This document shows, one piece after another, positions 11,700 through 23,783 of a stretch of 64,000 nucleotides of DNA. The position numbers and the translations under genes are program-made. Under the pieces are notes generated by a model. The model ran no database searches, was not told the origin of the DNA, and worked only from the letters and a program-made list of their open reading frames with translations. The DNA lies in NCBI GenBank assembly GCA_025769875.1, contig JAGFNK010000165.1:40213-104212 (forward strand), read 5' to 3'. The DNA comes from Russula earlei. Taxonomy: Eukaryota > Basidiomycota > Agaricomycetes > Russulales > Russulaceae. Each line of letters begins with the position of its first letter. Position 1 is the first letter of the stretch.

Positions 11700-12579
11700 T
11701 TGGTGTGCCGCTACAATTGGATTCACATGTACTAGTATTATCCGTTTCTCCTTGCTCTACAATCCGATCCGAAATGCCAGTTGAGAAACCAATGGAGTTT
11801 ACGACGGCTGACGTGGCGTTCGGCCCTCATCATTCAACAGACCTACGTCTGCACCACGATGTGTCCAGTTCCCGCTGCGAGATGCAATCTGATGGTGCCA
11901 CTGGCGTGCTTTCATGTTTGCCCCGCGGTCGATGAGCGCTGAGCCCTCCGGGATGGCACTGCACAGAGAGGTTCACCACCCAAGGTCATGATGTATATGT
12001 ATGTAAATCTACCTCAGCGCCACGTGCCAGAAGTAAGCCCATGATCCTTAAGGACGCTGTGCTGCCTATTGGCCTGGCTGGATTTGATATTCGACCAACG
12101 ACGTGCGTGATAAAGTCAAGATCTCCACCAACATGACACATCACTTCCCGCATCGCCACGCTCTGAGCGACGCCAGCCCCTCCCGTCCTCTTTCCTCTTT
12201 CCCCTCCTCAACCAAATCTTGGGCCCACAGTCTACCCCCAACTAACTTGATGCGTCTAATAACGCCATCACGAAAGGCTACCCTGATCCTCACAATAACC
12301 ATTCTCTCTCCCGGGGACAGACGCTACCCCAAGGCACCTACAGCCCCCGGCACCACCCCGCAGAACTGAACAACCCTGTTACCCGCTCTAACCTGTCTAA
12401 TCTGGGCACACAGACAGGCTGCATATTACCCGTCTTGAGAACACAGCCGATAACATGCCGGCCCTAATGTCCAACAACAACACCCCCCGTGAACCCATCT
12501 ACAATTACATGAACTGCGAGGACATCCCCCATAAGACTTTTCCGGGTACTAGTCTCTGAGGCAGGAGGCAGCCCATTCT
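11700..12579. other. Intergenic, nothing recognised
   Basis: Pro-rich short ORFs only. Part of this may be relic transposon sequence continuous with the fragment that follows, but I cannot align it to anything. Confidence 0.4.
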
Positions 12580-12800
12580 ATATGGGTCATGAGATGCGAA
12601 GGAGTCATCCAAGACCGTTCTCAAACAGAGCGTGAGGTCCGCACCAGGTGGCTCCGTGCCATCGACTCGAGGCTTACCAACAACAAAATCACCACGACGC
12701 TAATCAATGCGACAAAGGCCTTAATCTGTAAAATGACATCTGGGAAATCTCCAGAAAACAATGGTAGGTGGTCACGAGGTCGTACCTGAGTGTCTACTGG
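12580..12800 (+). mobile_element. Possible retroelement fragment
   Basis: The ORF at 12589-12789 contains EREVRTRWLRAIDSRLT followed by a Lys/Thr-rich helix. This resembles, from memory, a conserved peptide in basidiomycete non-LTR or RNase H-bearing elements (pattern R-W-L-x-A-I-x-x-R-L-T). No catalytic motif is present. A search of fungal repeat libraries would settle it. Confidence 0.3.
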
Positions 12801-13430
12801 CATGCGTAAGCGCGTTCACTCGGTCTTCGCCGGCGACAGCGCGTTTATAGGCTGATCCGCTTTCTCCGCTACCTAACACTTATTTGTACCTTGGCTACCA
12901 AGAAAAAACTCCTTGATTTGAACTTGAAGCTTCCTCAATGACTCGATCAATGTTTTTTTTTTTTTTTTTCGTTACTGAATCAAGGATCGACCCACCTTTC
13001 CCTGTGCCATGGCTCTAACCGACTTAGGCGGCGTCCGGGAAAGCGTCCTGAATGTAGGGCCCAGGTTCGTCCCCTGCAATTTCAAGTCCTGCTAGTAGCT
13101 GTCTGTCTCCCACGTCCGCTGCATCCAAGTGTATTCCTCCGACCCGTTGAACATCCAGTTGGACGCTACTGTTGATGGACATTTACCTGATCTGAACAAG
13201 TGATTGCATCGCTTGATTTAGTGCTTTATCCTAAGACACTGAAATATTGGAGCCTCCGGATCAGCCATACTTCGACTTGGCAGGGTCAGATCACACACGC
13301 TTACCGAATCAATATATAGTATCAGCTCCTGTCTGAAGTGATCGGGGCGAGAAAATGGTGGGGTTTCAGGCTGTAGACCCCTATTCTCCGTGTCCTCCAC
13401 CTGGGAGAGCTGGCTGCACACAGACTGTGG
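12801..13430. other. Intergenic upstream of the terpene synthase
   Basis: Contains a T run at about 12953-12970 and no convincing ORF. The distal part probably belongs to the terpene synthase promoter. Confidence 0.5.
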
Positions 13431-13440
13431 GTATATAAAG
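13431..13440 (+). promoter_or_regulatory. TATA box of the terpene synthase gene
   Basis: GTATATAAAG sits about 53-62 bp upstream of the ATG at 13493, the usual spacing for a fungal TATA element. Confidence 0.6.
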
Positions 13441-13492
13441 GAGACAGTAGCCTCATCAGGTCTCATCAATCACCTTCTGTCTGAGATATTCA

Positions 13493-14768
13493 ATGTCAAG
13501 CCTTCCTCAAATTTATCTCCCTGACCCGCTCGCTCAGTGGCCCTGGCCAAGAAAGCTGAACGCCCACTACGCAGAGGTCAAGCCCGAGTCCGATGAATGG
13601 TTGAAGAGCTTCCAGGCTCTCGACCCCAAGTCACAGAAATCGTTTGACCGATGCAATTTCCGTCAGTCGCTCTCCTTCTCCCAGATCTTCCTGAGAAATC
13701 GAGGGTATATGTAGCGCTCCTCGGCTGTCTTGAATATCCGTTGCTCGACAAAGGTCTGCCAGTCCGCCGTCCGTTCCGATCTACCTTTTTATCGACGGTT
13801 CTCCTCCAGATGGCGCTCGAGCGGCTTGCGATCTCATGGTTCTCTTTTTCATATACGACGAGTTCACGGACACGGTCAATGCCGATGGCGCGCGTCGTTA
13901 CGCAGACCTAGTTATGGATGCCATCCGGAACCCTCACAAAACCCGCCCCCAAGGGGAGCCAAAGCTTGGCGAGATTGCCCGACAGTGTGTTTATGTCCCT
14001 GCGTGCAATTGCGATCCTCTCTGAGGATGACGTTTCGCAGATTTTGGCTGCGAGCGATCAAGGTTTGCAACGCATCTGCCCAAGAGCGATTCATCGCATC
14101 GTTCTCAGAGTATGTCTACGCGGTGATAGACGAGGCATCCGACCGCGCAGGGGGTCACGTCCGAAGCATCGAGGATTATCTGAAGCTCAGGCGGCTCACG
14201 GTCGGCGGATACCCATCGTTCATGCCCGTAGAGGCAGGTCTAGATATCCCGAACGAGGTCATGGCGCACTCTGTGATGAAGTTGCTGTGCGCTTTGGCCG
14301 CCGAGTCTCTCGTTCTTACAAACGTTGGCGTTTCTCCGCACGGGCCGCGGGCGCATACATATCTAACACTTCGATCATCAGGATTTGTACTCGTACAACA
14401 TTGAGCAAGCTGCGGGACACGACGGTCACAACATCGTCACCGTCGTCATGAACGAGAAGAGGTTGGATCTGAACGGCGCGCTGAAGTGGCTGGGGGAATA
14501 TCACGGCCAAGTATTATCGAAGTTCCAGGCGCAGAGCCGGACCCTTCCCTCGTGGGGGGATAAGATCGACGCTGACGTTGCCACCTTTGTGGAGAGACTG
14601 GCTTACTGGATCCGCGGGGTAGACTGTTGGTCGCTTGAGACGGAGAGGTATTTTGGTACGAAGGGGCCGGAGGTCCAGCGGCATAGGCTGGTAACGTTGC
14701 TTCCAAAGGTGAAAGAAGCGCATGTGACTCCCATGATGTCTGCTCAGCCCAGCGCTGAAATTCACTAA
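13493..14768 (+). CDS. Sesquiterpene synthase (class I terpene cyclase)
   Basis: Five exons (13493-13661, 13715-13753, 13810-13984, 14041-14323 and 14382-14768) join in phase to 350 residues, the normal size for basidiomycete sesquiterpene synthases. All introns are GT-AG, 53-58 bp. The N-terminus LPDPLAQWPWPRKLNAHYAE and FDRCNF are family hallmarks. The Mg-binding aspartate motif is DEFTD at residues 86-90 (FFIYDEFTD), and the NSE triad is intact as NDLYSYNIE at residues 222-230. It is followed by GHDGHNIVTVVM and the C-terminal WSLETERYFG. It should cyclise farnesyl diphosphate in the cytosol; the product cannot be told from sequence. It lies 3 kb upstream of a laccase and 9 kb upstream of a wax-synthase-like acyltransferase on the same strand. 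The reading frame looks fully functional. Confidence 0.93.
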
Positions 14769-17600
14769 TGCTGGGACAGGTCATCGTATTTCTTTTAATT
14801 GCTAGACAATATGATACAGCCCTGTTTCCTTGTTAATTTCTAGATATGTATTATAGATGCGTCTCACCTCGCTCATTCTCGACCTTGGTGGCTAGCCTGA
14901 TGGAACCACATTTGTAGACTGTGGAATATAAGGAATTGGACTTATTTCTTTTTCTTCACCTGACACACTGGACTGGGATAGCATGAGAAAGAGAGGTGAG
15001 TTAGGGTAAACAATATGACGAAATAGTACAACACAAACCAGCAAAGTACAGTGGTGATCAACTTGGATGTTGTGCAAATGAAAAACCTGCGTCCGCTTGT
15101 GCACCTTCTAACCTTGCAAGCAAGTAGGTAGGGCTGAGGTATGTCTGGCACAGGCCATCTGTTCTAACAACGGCAAGTGCGTTTCTGCACAAAGGAGTGC
15201 GGTTCTGAGCCTAAGCACTGTCCCTGGCGAAGAATCTTTGGGTGTAACAAAGATGCGGCCGAGAACCCCAGAATGGCCTCACAGGCTGGCGATAATTTAC
15301 CCCCGTACTGGAATCATGCATTTGAGAGGATTCTGGGGTCCTTCCTCAGGCCGAATGATCGCACATGGTAACCTAACTTGCGCAGCAAGCAGTCAGCATC
15401 TGAAAAACGCCAGCGCCATTGGGCGTTCATGTTGACATATTTGGCATGAAATGGAGTGCACAACAACAACTACCTCTTTTGGGAACAGCGTGCAGGTTTT
15501 TCATCACCTCTGGGATTGTCCTAAAATCCGGCGATGGGGTCTGGAAGGCAACTGGAGTTTCCAGACCGTTAGGGATCACCAAGATAAACGCAGATTTGGA
15601 AGGCGAACGCACAGCCTCAATAACCTAGAGTTCAAGCGTAAGAATTACACAATATTCACAGGTTTCTGTTAGGAACAAACTACGAAGCTGTGAGTGTATT
15701 ACGGTAGATTATTGGTGACGCAATCCCTACCATCGCAACACATGAGGTGAGAGAGTACATTGGATTGACTGATAGAGGACTAGTTCAACTGGACGTAGGC
15801 GAATTGGGCATAGCGTCGAAGTATCCTGCGTTTATCGCATCGACTTGGGAAACCTGAGATAATGGGGGAGGGGAGGTTGTCGCCATATTGTACCGCCCGC
15901 GGCGCGGAAAAAATATATATATTAGAGTACCAGAAGACGTCTACGACCGCAATGAGGCCGAGAATTCCGTGGTAAGCGTTGTTATTCTGCCATCACGTTC
16001 ACGCAGTCTTCTCCGCAGTCGCTGTGCCGTCAAATCGCAAGCGGCCAGGTCTAGAAGGCCGCCCGGACAGTGAGATCTGGAAACCCCAAAAATAAGAGTA
16101 AGTAGCTAAGACGACAGCTGCGCGCGCAGTCGATTGACTTGCCGAATACGTTAGGTACCAGCAGGAGCTATACTACAAGGAGAATGTCATGTCTCGTGAG
16201 CTGGTAGTTCTCCTCAGAGAAAAGGGAGATAGGGACAATAAGTTGTGTAGTGTAATCGATGGTGAGACAGCACCCAACGTTCGCATTAGCCATCAGCAGT
16301 GCTGAGAAGGCTCGACTAGGCGGTAGTATCAGTCCAAAGAGAGCCATCTCGAACTACGTAATGCGAGGCACAGAAACTTGATTGCCAGTCATGGCTGGCG
16401 GATGGCCAGAGCGCTCGTTCAAAACATAGAAACAGGCAGAACGATGAAAATGACAGTAGCAACCGCCGGGGAATAGAGAGCCGGGGGTCAAGCCACAATT
16501 ACTGATTTTCGGGATCGAAGGTCCGTGTTGTCCGCTATGAAGCCGCGATCCTCCCACGACCCTCGCATCAAGGCGAATGCAAAGGAACCGGTGAGAGTAG
16601 ATGTCTGGGAGAAAATTCGGAAGCCGCAGATCTGCGCAGATCCTTCTGAGAACAATCAGCCATAACGAAGTAGCAAAGGAAGTAAACTATGTGCGCGCTA
16701 GGGTTGAGATAATTAATGTCAGTGTGTTGGGAATTGGAGAAGCCCATGGGGTCCGTAATCATGCGAGTATTGTATGAGGGGAGTGTTATTGTACCATCAC
16801 ATTGTGGCGGATGAGATCGCTGATATATCCACGTCACGTAGATACTCGTGGCGCTGGAATGGAAGTGCCTCGCAGAAGGGATTTCTGGACGTCCAGAAAC
16901 CAGTATGAACACAAAGGTCCTTCACTTACATTGACCCAAGGGCTACGTCAGGGTGGCCACATTCTTGTTCTCTTGTAAGAATGAATCGTGAGCGGAAAAA
17001 GAAAAGGTCCAGCCAGACAAAATTGAGATCAGAAGGACCAAGAGAGAGCGATCCGCGACGGCGTCTGTGGCAAGCCAAGCTTGTTACATAATGGCACTCA
17101 GCCTCTGCAACTCAACGCGATTACTTTGCTCATCCGAACACCACTCGTGTAATCCCTTCTCGATTTTTCGTTAGGTCTGACTCTGTCACCAGCTCGTGAG
17201 GCCCCTCTCCATTTCGTGAAATAATTCGTCACAATGTATCGAAGGTACTTACCAAGAAAATCACTGTGGAAGATAGCCGCCCTGGATCAACGTTTATCAA
17301 AGGCCATGACAGCACTCTTTGCAAGACAACCGCAGCTCGATATTAAGGTGCCATTCACGATGCAATCGCTGGCATCTTACTTAACTCGAACCCGATTGGC
17401 ACGGCGTTCAGTTCCACGGTTGTACCCTTGTTCCCGGTGCCCTCGTGGGGCCGATGCCGCGGTGTTTTTGTCCTGTGCTCTTTTGCTAGTGAAATTTATG
17501 GCCAACGCCTTTCCCACCTGGAGCTGCACGCTTGCATCAAGTTGTTCATTTGCTGCATTTTTCGTCGCAAATAGAGCGCTACGTCAGCCGCCAGTCACGC
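14769..17600. other. Long intergenic stretch, nothing recognised
   Basis: About 2.8 kb without a supportable gene. The longest minus ORF (16568-16912, 114 codons) and the plus ORF at 17234-17683 show no domain, signal or splice continuity. The latter overlaps the laccase promoter and is probably chance. Confidence 0.5.
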
Positions 17601-17608
17601 ATATAAGA
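17601..17608 (+). promoter_or_regulatory. TATA box of the laccase gene
   Basis: ATATAAGA lies about 75 bp upstream of the laccase ATG at 17680, preceding a CT-rich leader. Position and sequence fit a fungal core promoter. Confidence 0.55.
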
Positions 17609-17679
17609 TGCTTCAAGCGGCGTGTTTCTCCCCCAACTCCTCCCTTTCGTCCTTCTTTTTACCCATTCCACTCCTTACA

Positions 17680-20225
17680 ATGAATCGGCTTCTGTCTTTC
17701 CTTTTCTTCCTAAGTTCTACTTCATGGCTTGTCTCTGCCGCCATCGGACCTCGCACTGACCTCGAGATTGTAAACGTTAATATCGCCCCTGATGGATACA
17801 ACCGCTCGTACGCCTTTCATGATCTTGTTTGGCACTAACGTCTTTATCAATATCTGTAGCTCTGTACTCGCCGGAGGCACCTTCCCGGGGCCATTGATCC
17901 AGGGGAGCAAGGTTGGGATAAATTCAAAATGGATCACAAGATAGTCTGAGCACCGAGCTTTTCTAGAACGCGGAGTTTGCCATCAATGTTATTGACTCGT
18001 TAAACGACACATCTATGAACGTGGCAACCTCCATTGTAGTAATCCGTTTTCCATACAACATCAGTGACCTAACGCCATTCCTGCAGCACTGGCACGGCCT
18101 TTTCCAACACAGCACCAACTACGTTGATGGCCCTGCATTCGTTACTCAGTGCCCTATCGTACCAGGGAATAGCTTCCTGTACGATTTTCAGGCTTCAGGA
18201 CAAACGGTATTGGTTTCAGATCCAATACAGATTCCGTCAGTTAACCTCCAGTATCCCGTAGGGAACATACTGGTACCATAGTCATTTCCAAAACCAATAC
18301 TGTGATGGTCTACGCGGTCCCTTGGTCATCTATGATCCTCAAGATCCTCATGGAAGGCTTTATGACATCGATGATGGTGAGAGAGACGACGCAGTAACAC
18401 ACATCGTGTTGATAGACTTCTGGCAGAGACCACCGTCATCACACTGGCAGACTGGCAAGTAATTCATCAAAGCTTTGATGTATATCTGTTAAATCACCCG
18501 ATCTAGGTACCACTATCTCTCCACAGACGCGCCGGCCGTCCCGTGAGTATCGATCTCTTTTCCATGACCCCATTATTGAAACTTTCTAGAGCCCCTAGCT
18601 CCACTCTGATCAACGGGAAGGGCCGCTATTCTGGCGGCCCTACTGACGTCGACCTCGCGGTAGTCAATGTCACAGCGGGCAAGCGGTCAGCCACCTTCGC
18701 GTTCAACGGATTGCCCCGATAGCACGAACTGAGAATTGCGCTCTTCTAGATACCGGTTTCGCTTAGTGTCTATTTCTTGCGATCCCAACTTCACGTTCTC
18801 CATCGATGGCCACAACTTGACCATCATTGAAGTCGACGGCAACAATGTTGAACCTTTGGTGGTCGATTCAATACAGATCTTTGCAGGTGAGTGATCACCG
18901 AATCAATCTCTGTCTGCCAATGCATGCTGTGAAAAAGGTCAACGTTACTCCTTCGTTGTAAGTCGATTGTCTCTGCAATCAATCAGAGAGTGGTTCACGA
19001 ATATCATACTTTCTAGCTCAATGCCAACCAGACCGCCGGCAACTATTGTGAGCCCTTAATTTCATCACAAGCACCCGCCGCTTAATTTGGCGTGCACAGG
19101 GATCCGCGCATTGCCCCCGAGGGGAAGTTACACTGATCTTGTCAATTTGGCGGTTCTTCATTACCACGGGGCGGAAGACGCAAATCCCACAGTTGACCCG
19201 ACTACCAGTATTCCAACTAGCTCGTCGCCTCTTGTTGAGACCAATCTTCACGTTCGTGACTTTTCACCCGGTATACAGCCCAGCCATGAGACTGACTGAA
19301 ACTGTTTTATCTAGCCACTTAACCCCACCGGCGTGGTAAGTCGGATTAAGGCGCAAGTCCCTGATCTCGCTTCTGAACCGTATGATGTAGCCTGGCAGTC
19401 CCAGCCCTGGCGGTGCTGACATCAATATCAACCTGCAAATCGGATTTGTATGTAAAGATTGCTTCCGTTATTCTGGTGCTCATTCCGAACATCAGAATGC
19501 CACGGCCGGGGGATTCACCGTCAACGGCGTCGCCTTCCAACCTCCCTCCGTCCCAGTGTTGCTCCAAATTCTGAGCGGTACACAGAATGCCTCGGATCTC
19601 CTCCCTTCGGGCAGCGTCTATGGCCTCGAGGCAGGCAAAAGCGTTGAGCTTACAATCCCTGCCTTTGCTTTTGCTGGACCAGTGAGGACGATTTTTTATC
19701 GATCGTGGTTACGCTTACCCGTTTAACACCTTAGCATCCCATTCATTTGCATGGTGTAAGTCAATTAATGCGGGTCCGGCTACTTGCTCATTCGCTGACA
19801 TTATCCTTACTAGCATTCCTTCCACGTGGTTCGGAGCGCCGGAAACACATCCTACAACTACGTTAACCCTGTCGTCCGCGATGTCGTGAGTATTGGCACT
19901 GGCTCTACGGACGAAGTGACCATTCGTTTCTTCACCGACAACCCTGGGCCATGGTTCCTCCACTGCCACATCGACTGGCACCTGAATACGTATGTCGCGC
20001 TCCGTTTTCATTGATTTATTTTTGCGGTGCTGACTACCGCCTCGCAGTGGTCTCGCCATCGTTTTCGCCGAAGACGTCCCGGAGGTGCCGAAGGATGATT
20101 TCGTTACTGGTACGTAGCGTCTTTGTTGGCCTGTTGCGGTAAATTGAACGGCATGATTATCAGATTCATGGAAAAACCTTTGTCCAGCATACAACGAATA
20201 TGTCAATTCCACCGGGCACACGTGA
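17680..20225 (+). CDS. Laccase (secreted multicopper oxidase)
   Basis: About 19 exons with 18 short introns join to roughly 522 residues, the family norm. The signal peptide ends near SAAIGP, and the mature start [19 protein letters not shown] is classic. All four copper blocks are present: [15 protein letters not shown] (from 18087), [20 protein letters not shown] (from 18262), HPIHLHG then HSFHVV across an intron (19735-19755, 19814 on), and [13 protein letters not shown] (about 19950). The residue ten positions after the copper-ligand Cys is Leu, so a class 2 (mid-potential) type 1 site is expected. The intron at 18455-18506 uses a GC donor (GCAAGT) and is needed to give ADWYHYL. Role: one-electron oxidation of phenols coupled to O2 reduction, outside the cell. 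Other donors are GT. No disabling change is seen. Confidence 0.93.
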
Positions 20226-20381
20226 TTCATTATTATTAAATGGACTTTACAAGGGACAATATATATACCAATCAATATCACCTTGTACTTCTTTCTCATA
20301 AAAATATGCCTAGCGGCCCAGACGGTCCGGGTAACCGACCAACTAAAGGCCCGTCCTCGTCGCTCGTCGTGTGAATCGTGC

Positions 20382-22145
20382 ATGGCTCTTACTTTGCTCC
20401 AAATCCCCCCCGAGCTCATAAGCTGTATCCTGCTCTATCTCTCCGCCCGTGACATTTTATCGTGCCGGCTCACATGTCGCACGCTGTATGACCTCTCCGG
20501 CAGCTCCCCCATGCGCTATCTCGTTCAGATGGAACGCTCCGCAGTGACCGATGACGTCCGCCCCGGCTTGTCTTATCCCGAACGTCTTCGCATTCTCGAG
20601 AAACGGGAAGAGGCTTGGGAGGTGCTCGACTTCCGCAGGTCCGTACAGGTCTGCGTGCCGTTTGCTTCAACGGGAATCTACGACTTCACCGGCGGCGCGT
20701 TCTTGCTTGGCACGAGACTCTCCAGCACCAGCCGCCGACTCACGGAAGGTTACTCCTACCTTCCCCTCCCGTCGCTTTCGTCGGTAGGAGATCAGAAATT
20801 GGAGTGGGTAAAGCTTGGTCTCGGGGTACAGGTTTTGGATGTCGGTTTGGCGGTGCACGAGCACGATCTGATAGCGGCTCTGACTGCGTGCGTGTTTCTC
20901 TCCTTTCTCTTGTCGTTCGGATGTTAACTTTAGAGAAGGAAGGCGGACAAGAACATCTCATTTGAGAGGCGCATGACCTTTGAAATCCAATTATTGAGCT
21001 TTTCGACTGGCCAGCCCCATCCCCTTGCCCAGCAACCCATAATTTTCATCACCACAAAAAGTGTACTTCTTGGCCACTGTAACGTCCTGATAGAGGTAGT
21101 TGGTGACTTCCTCGCCCTACTCATCACATTTCCGTGGGCACGGAATGAAAACGAAGGACATGTTCTTCCTCTTACGCTGGAAAAAGGGTGAGACACATTG
21201 TGTGAGTGTTTTGAAATTACCAACACATGCAACCCCTTCGCTTATCATGTCCAGCTTCGGTCCTCCGAATGGGGAGCCTATTCGTATTTTAGCTTCCTCA
21301 CGCAAGACACGCTCGTAATTCCGAACCTTGTACGAAACACCCTGGAATTGGTCAAGATTGTCATCGATAATGATGACATCCCGCGCCTCGCTACTCTATG
21401 CGTGCTCAACCTCCCTCCGCTCACGCGACGAGCCTCGATCGTCCGTCTCGGTTGCCGCGCCGAACCAAACCCCACTGGCACCGATCCCCTTGCCATCCCC
21501 GCACCGTCCAGCCGCCCGTTCCGCGACAGGGCGGAGGACGCCATTATCTTGTTTCACATGATGATCGAAGATGTACAGCTGCACCCCGGGCAGTTCCATT
21601 TTCCCGATATGCGCCCGTTTGCATTCATCGTGCACCGCCGCGCCCTCGTGGAGCAAATCCCCGCCGCGTATCGAACATGCCCCCCCTTCGGTTCTACCCC
21701 GGAGCCTGAGCGCGCGCCCGTGCCGGTCCCTTGGGCCGCGTGGGGTGTTGCAGTGACGCGTTGGTTCGAGGGCGACCCCGCATCGATGCGTTGGATAACG
21801 ACGACGGCTGGCCAGCGCGCTGTCACGATGGAAGACGGCATTCCGACGCCGATCATAGTACGAGACTTCAATCCGTATGCCGTGCGCTCCATCCGCGCAC
21901 GCGCAGTTGCGAGCGGGCAGGATGGGCCGTGCGACTGGAGCGCGGAGCTCCCGAACGGGAATCGGATGACGCTTAAAGTGGAGGAGAGCGTGATCGCGGC
22001 GGGCTCTGTGTTCATTGAGGATGTGCGGTCGTCGCTGCCGTACGTCGAGATTGTCACTTGGGCCGAGTATCAATATGAGGGCGTTCTGATCGACGAGGAG
22101 AGGATTTTGGGATTGAAGGTGCGGATTTGGCGTCATCGTCGATGA
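20382..22145 (+). CDS. F-box protein, paralogue 1 (possible frame defect)
   Basis: The ATG at 20382 opens with an F-box: LLQIPPELISCILLYLSARD, then CRLTCRTLYDL. F-box proteins recruit substrates to SCF ubiquitin ligases through Skp1. Exon 1 ends near 20889 (ACTGC/gtgcgt); exon 2 (about 20940) continues with FSTGQPHPLAQQP and VLIEVVGDFLALLITFPWA; exon 3 runs from 21255 to 22145. The exon 2/exon 3 junction (donor 21188, acceptor 21254) does not keep frame from the longest exon 2 frame. The +1 frame of exon 2 reads KDMFFLLRWKKG, which matches VFLVGWKSG in the paralogue at 28.6 kb, so a 1-2 base indel near 21150 is likely. The C-terminal 300 residues are uncharacterised and shared with the paralogue. 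It could be a recent pseudogene or carry a sequencing error. Confidence 0.72.
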
Positions 22146-23783
22146 ACAATGCGCATTGAGTTTTCGTTTTATACAGACAAGCCAGGAAGACGAACTTGGG
22201 ATTTCGTCCTTCGATATACACATCTTGGGATAGCTGATTTTGTTTGACATAACAATGATGATCTACCACACGTGGACAGGTCCCGGGGTTCTTTTCTTGG
22301 GACTGTAGTGTGTAACATTAAGTTTCCATGCAACGACGACAGCCTCAACTGTTATTCTGGTGATAAATCTGTTGGCGAGTCAACCATCAAATCCAGCGGG
22401 GTTACCCCGCTTCATGTCCCTTCGGTGACTTCTAATCAACATGAGCAACCATGTCAGCATATTAGAAATATGAATCAATCCTCGTTCCTTTGAACGGAAG
22501 TTAGTCTACAAATCCACGGTCAGGTTGGCGATGCGCTAATGCGGTACTATGCCGAATGGATTCGAACTCATATCATCCGACCTGGCCGACGCACTTTGAT
22601 TATTCTCGTAGCCAATACAGTTAACATTGGCTACAGGATGAGGTTGGAAAGGCCGAAGGGTGGTGAGGGAAAATGGAATTAACGCACGACCCCATCGGAA
22701 CCAGTGTGGGACTCAGGTACCTGGGTAGGGTGAATGGCATGAGGACTTTCGGGTTGGTTGGTCTCCGCGGGCTCAAGGATTGATGGGCAAAAGCTATGGC
22801 TCGTTCTGCAACACTGAGGCTCTTGTGAGTGTCTTGGTATAAGGTATGTTCAATTGGGCTTCGAGGGTGGGGATTCCATCCATGCCATGTTCGTGATTAG
22901 TTGGTAGGAAACTAAGGGGTTTCCCATTTTTCGCCTGGTGTGACAATTGGTTGGTAGGTTTTAGGTGGGGCCGTGGTTGTGCGAAGGCCAGGACGGGTGG
23001 CCCTAATTGTGCCGGGGTTACTGTTGTTTTCATTGCCCCTGGAGTGGTGGTAGAGGTTCAAGGAGCTCCAGCGGAGCTAGGCAAGCTGCGGCCTCGTGCG
23101 ACCGCCGCCCGGTCTCGGCATGCTTGACAAAGCACCCTCTTCGCTTTGTTCAATTGTTGTCATCTTCAAAATATCCAAAGTGTGCTGCACAATGCTTTGA
23201 TCATCTTGCAGTCAGGTAAAAATGTGTTGTGTCAGCTTGCATGCAAGCCCAAATCGAAAAACACACAGTGTATTTCCCACGTTAACGCATTTTCCTGCTA
23301 TCTAGATTCTAACATCCCAACACCTTCAGATGGGACACCAATGGTGTCCCTAGTCAGTCATTTAACAGCCTTTTGTCATTCTCCACAAGGTTCATTCACA
23401 ACATCCCCGGAAATGTGGGTGGATCATGTTAGGGTCACCGCATCAAAAGGGGCTAGCTACTACAGTAGAAACCGATGAAGCGAGGGACAAACAGCCAGCT
23501 CGGACCGGTCATAACATGTTGTACGGCACCAAATACCCCACCGACGATCCCGAGATATAGACCGAAGGCGCAGGGGCACTTATGAAGACGGGAGGTAAAG
23601 ACCCCAACGAAGCCAAAAAAAATCCTCAACTCAACCTACACATCGCTCAGCCCTCTTCGCCGGCTGGCATTCCATCCTTGTAGTTGGCGGTACCACGAGA
23701 ATATTTATCCAACCTGTCGCCTTCGCCTTCCCAAGTTTTGTCGCGACCTTCTTTCTCTGAACGGACTGACAAGAATCTCCCCA
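22146..23783. other. Intergenic, nothing recognised
   Basis: About 1.6 kb with no ORF that resembles a protein. A tRNA-like B-box on the minus strand near 22560 was examined and rejected. A promoter for the following acyltransferase is expected at the right end but no TATA box stands out. Confidence 0.5.

Noticed and set aside
17234..17683. 150-codon plus ORF before the laccase
   Set aside because: It spans the laccase TATA box and leader and has no domain.
21396..22250. 284-codon minus ORF
   Set aside because: Antisense shadow of the long third exon of the F-box gene.
22545..22625. Possible minus-strand tRNA (GAGTTCGAATCC B-box)
   Set aside because: The T-arm stem does not pair properly and no A-box or acceptor stem could be found.
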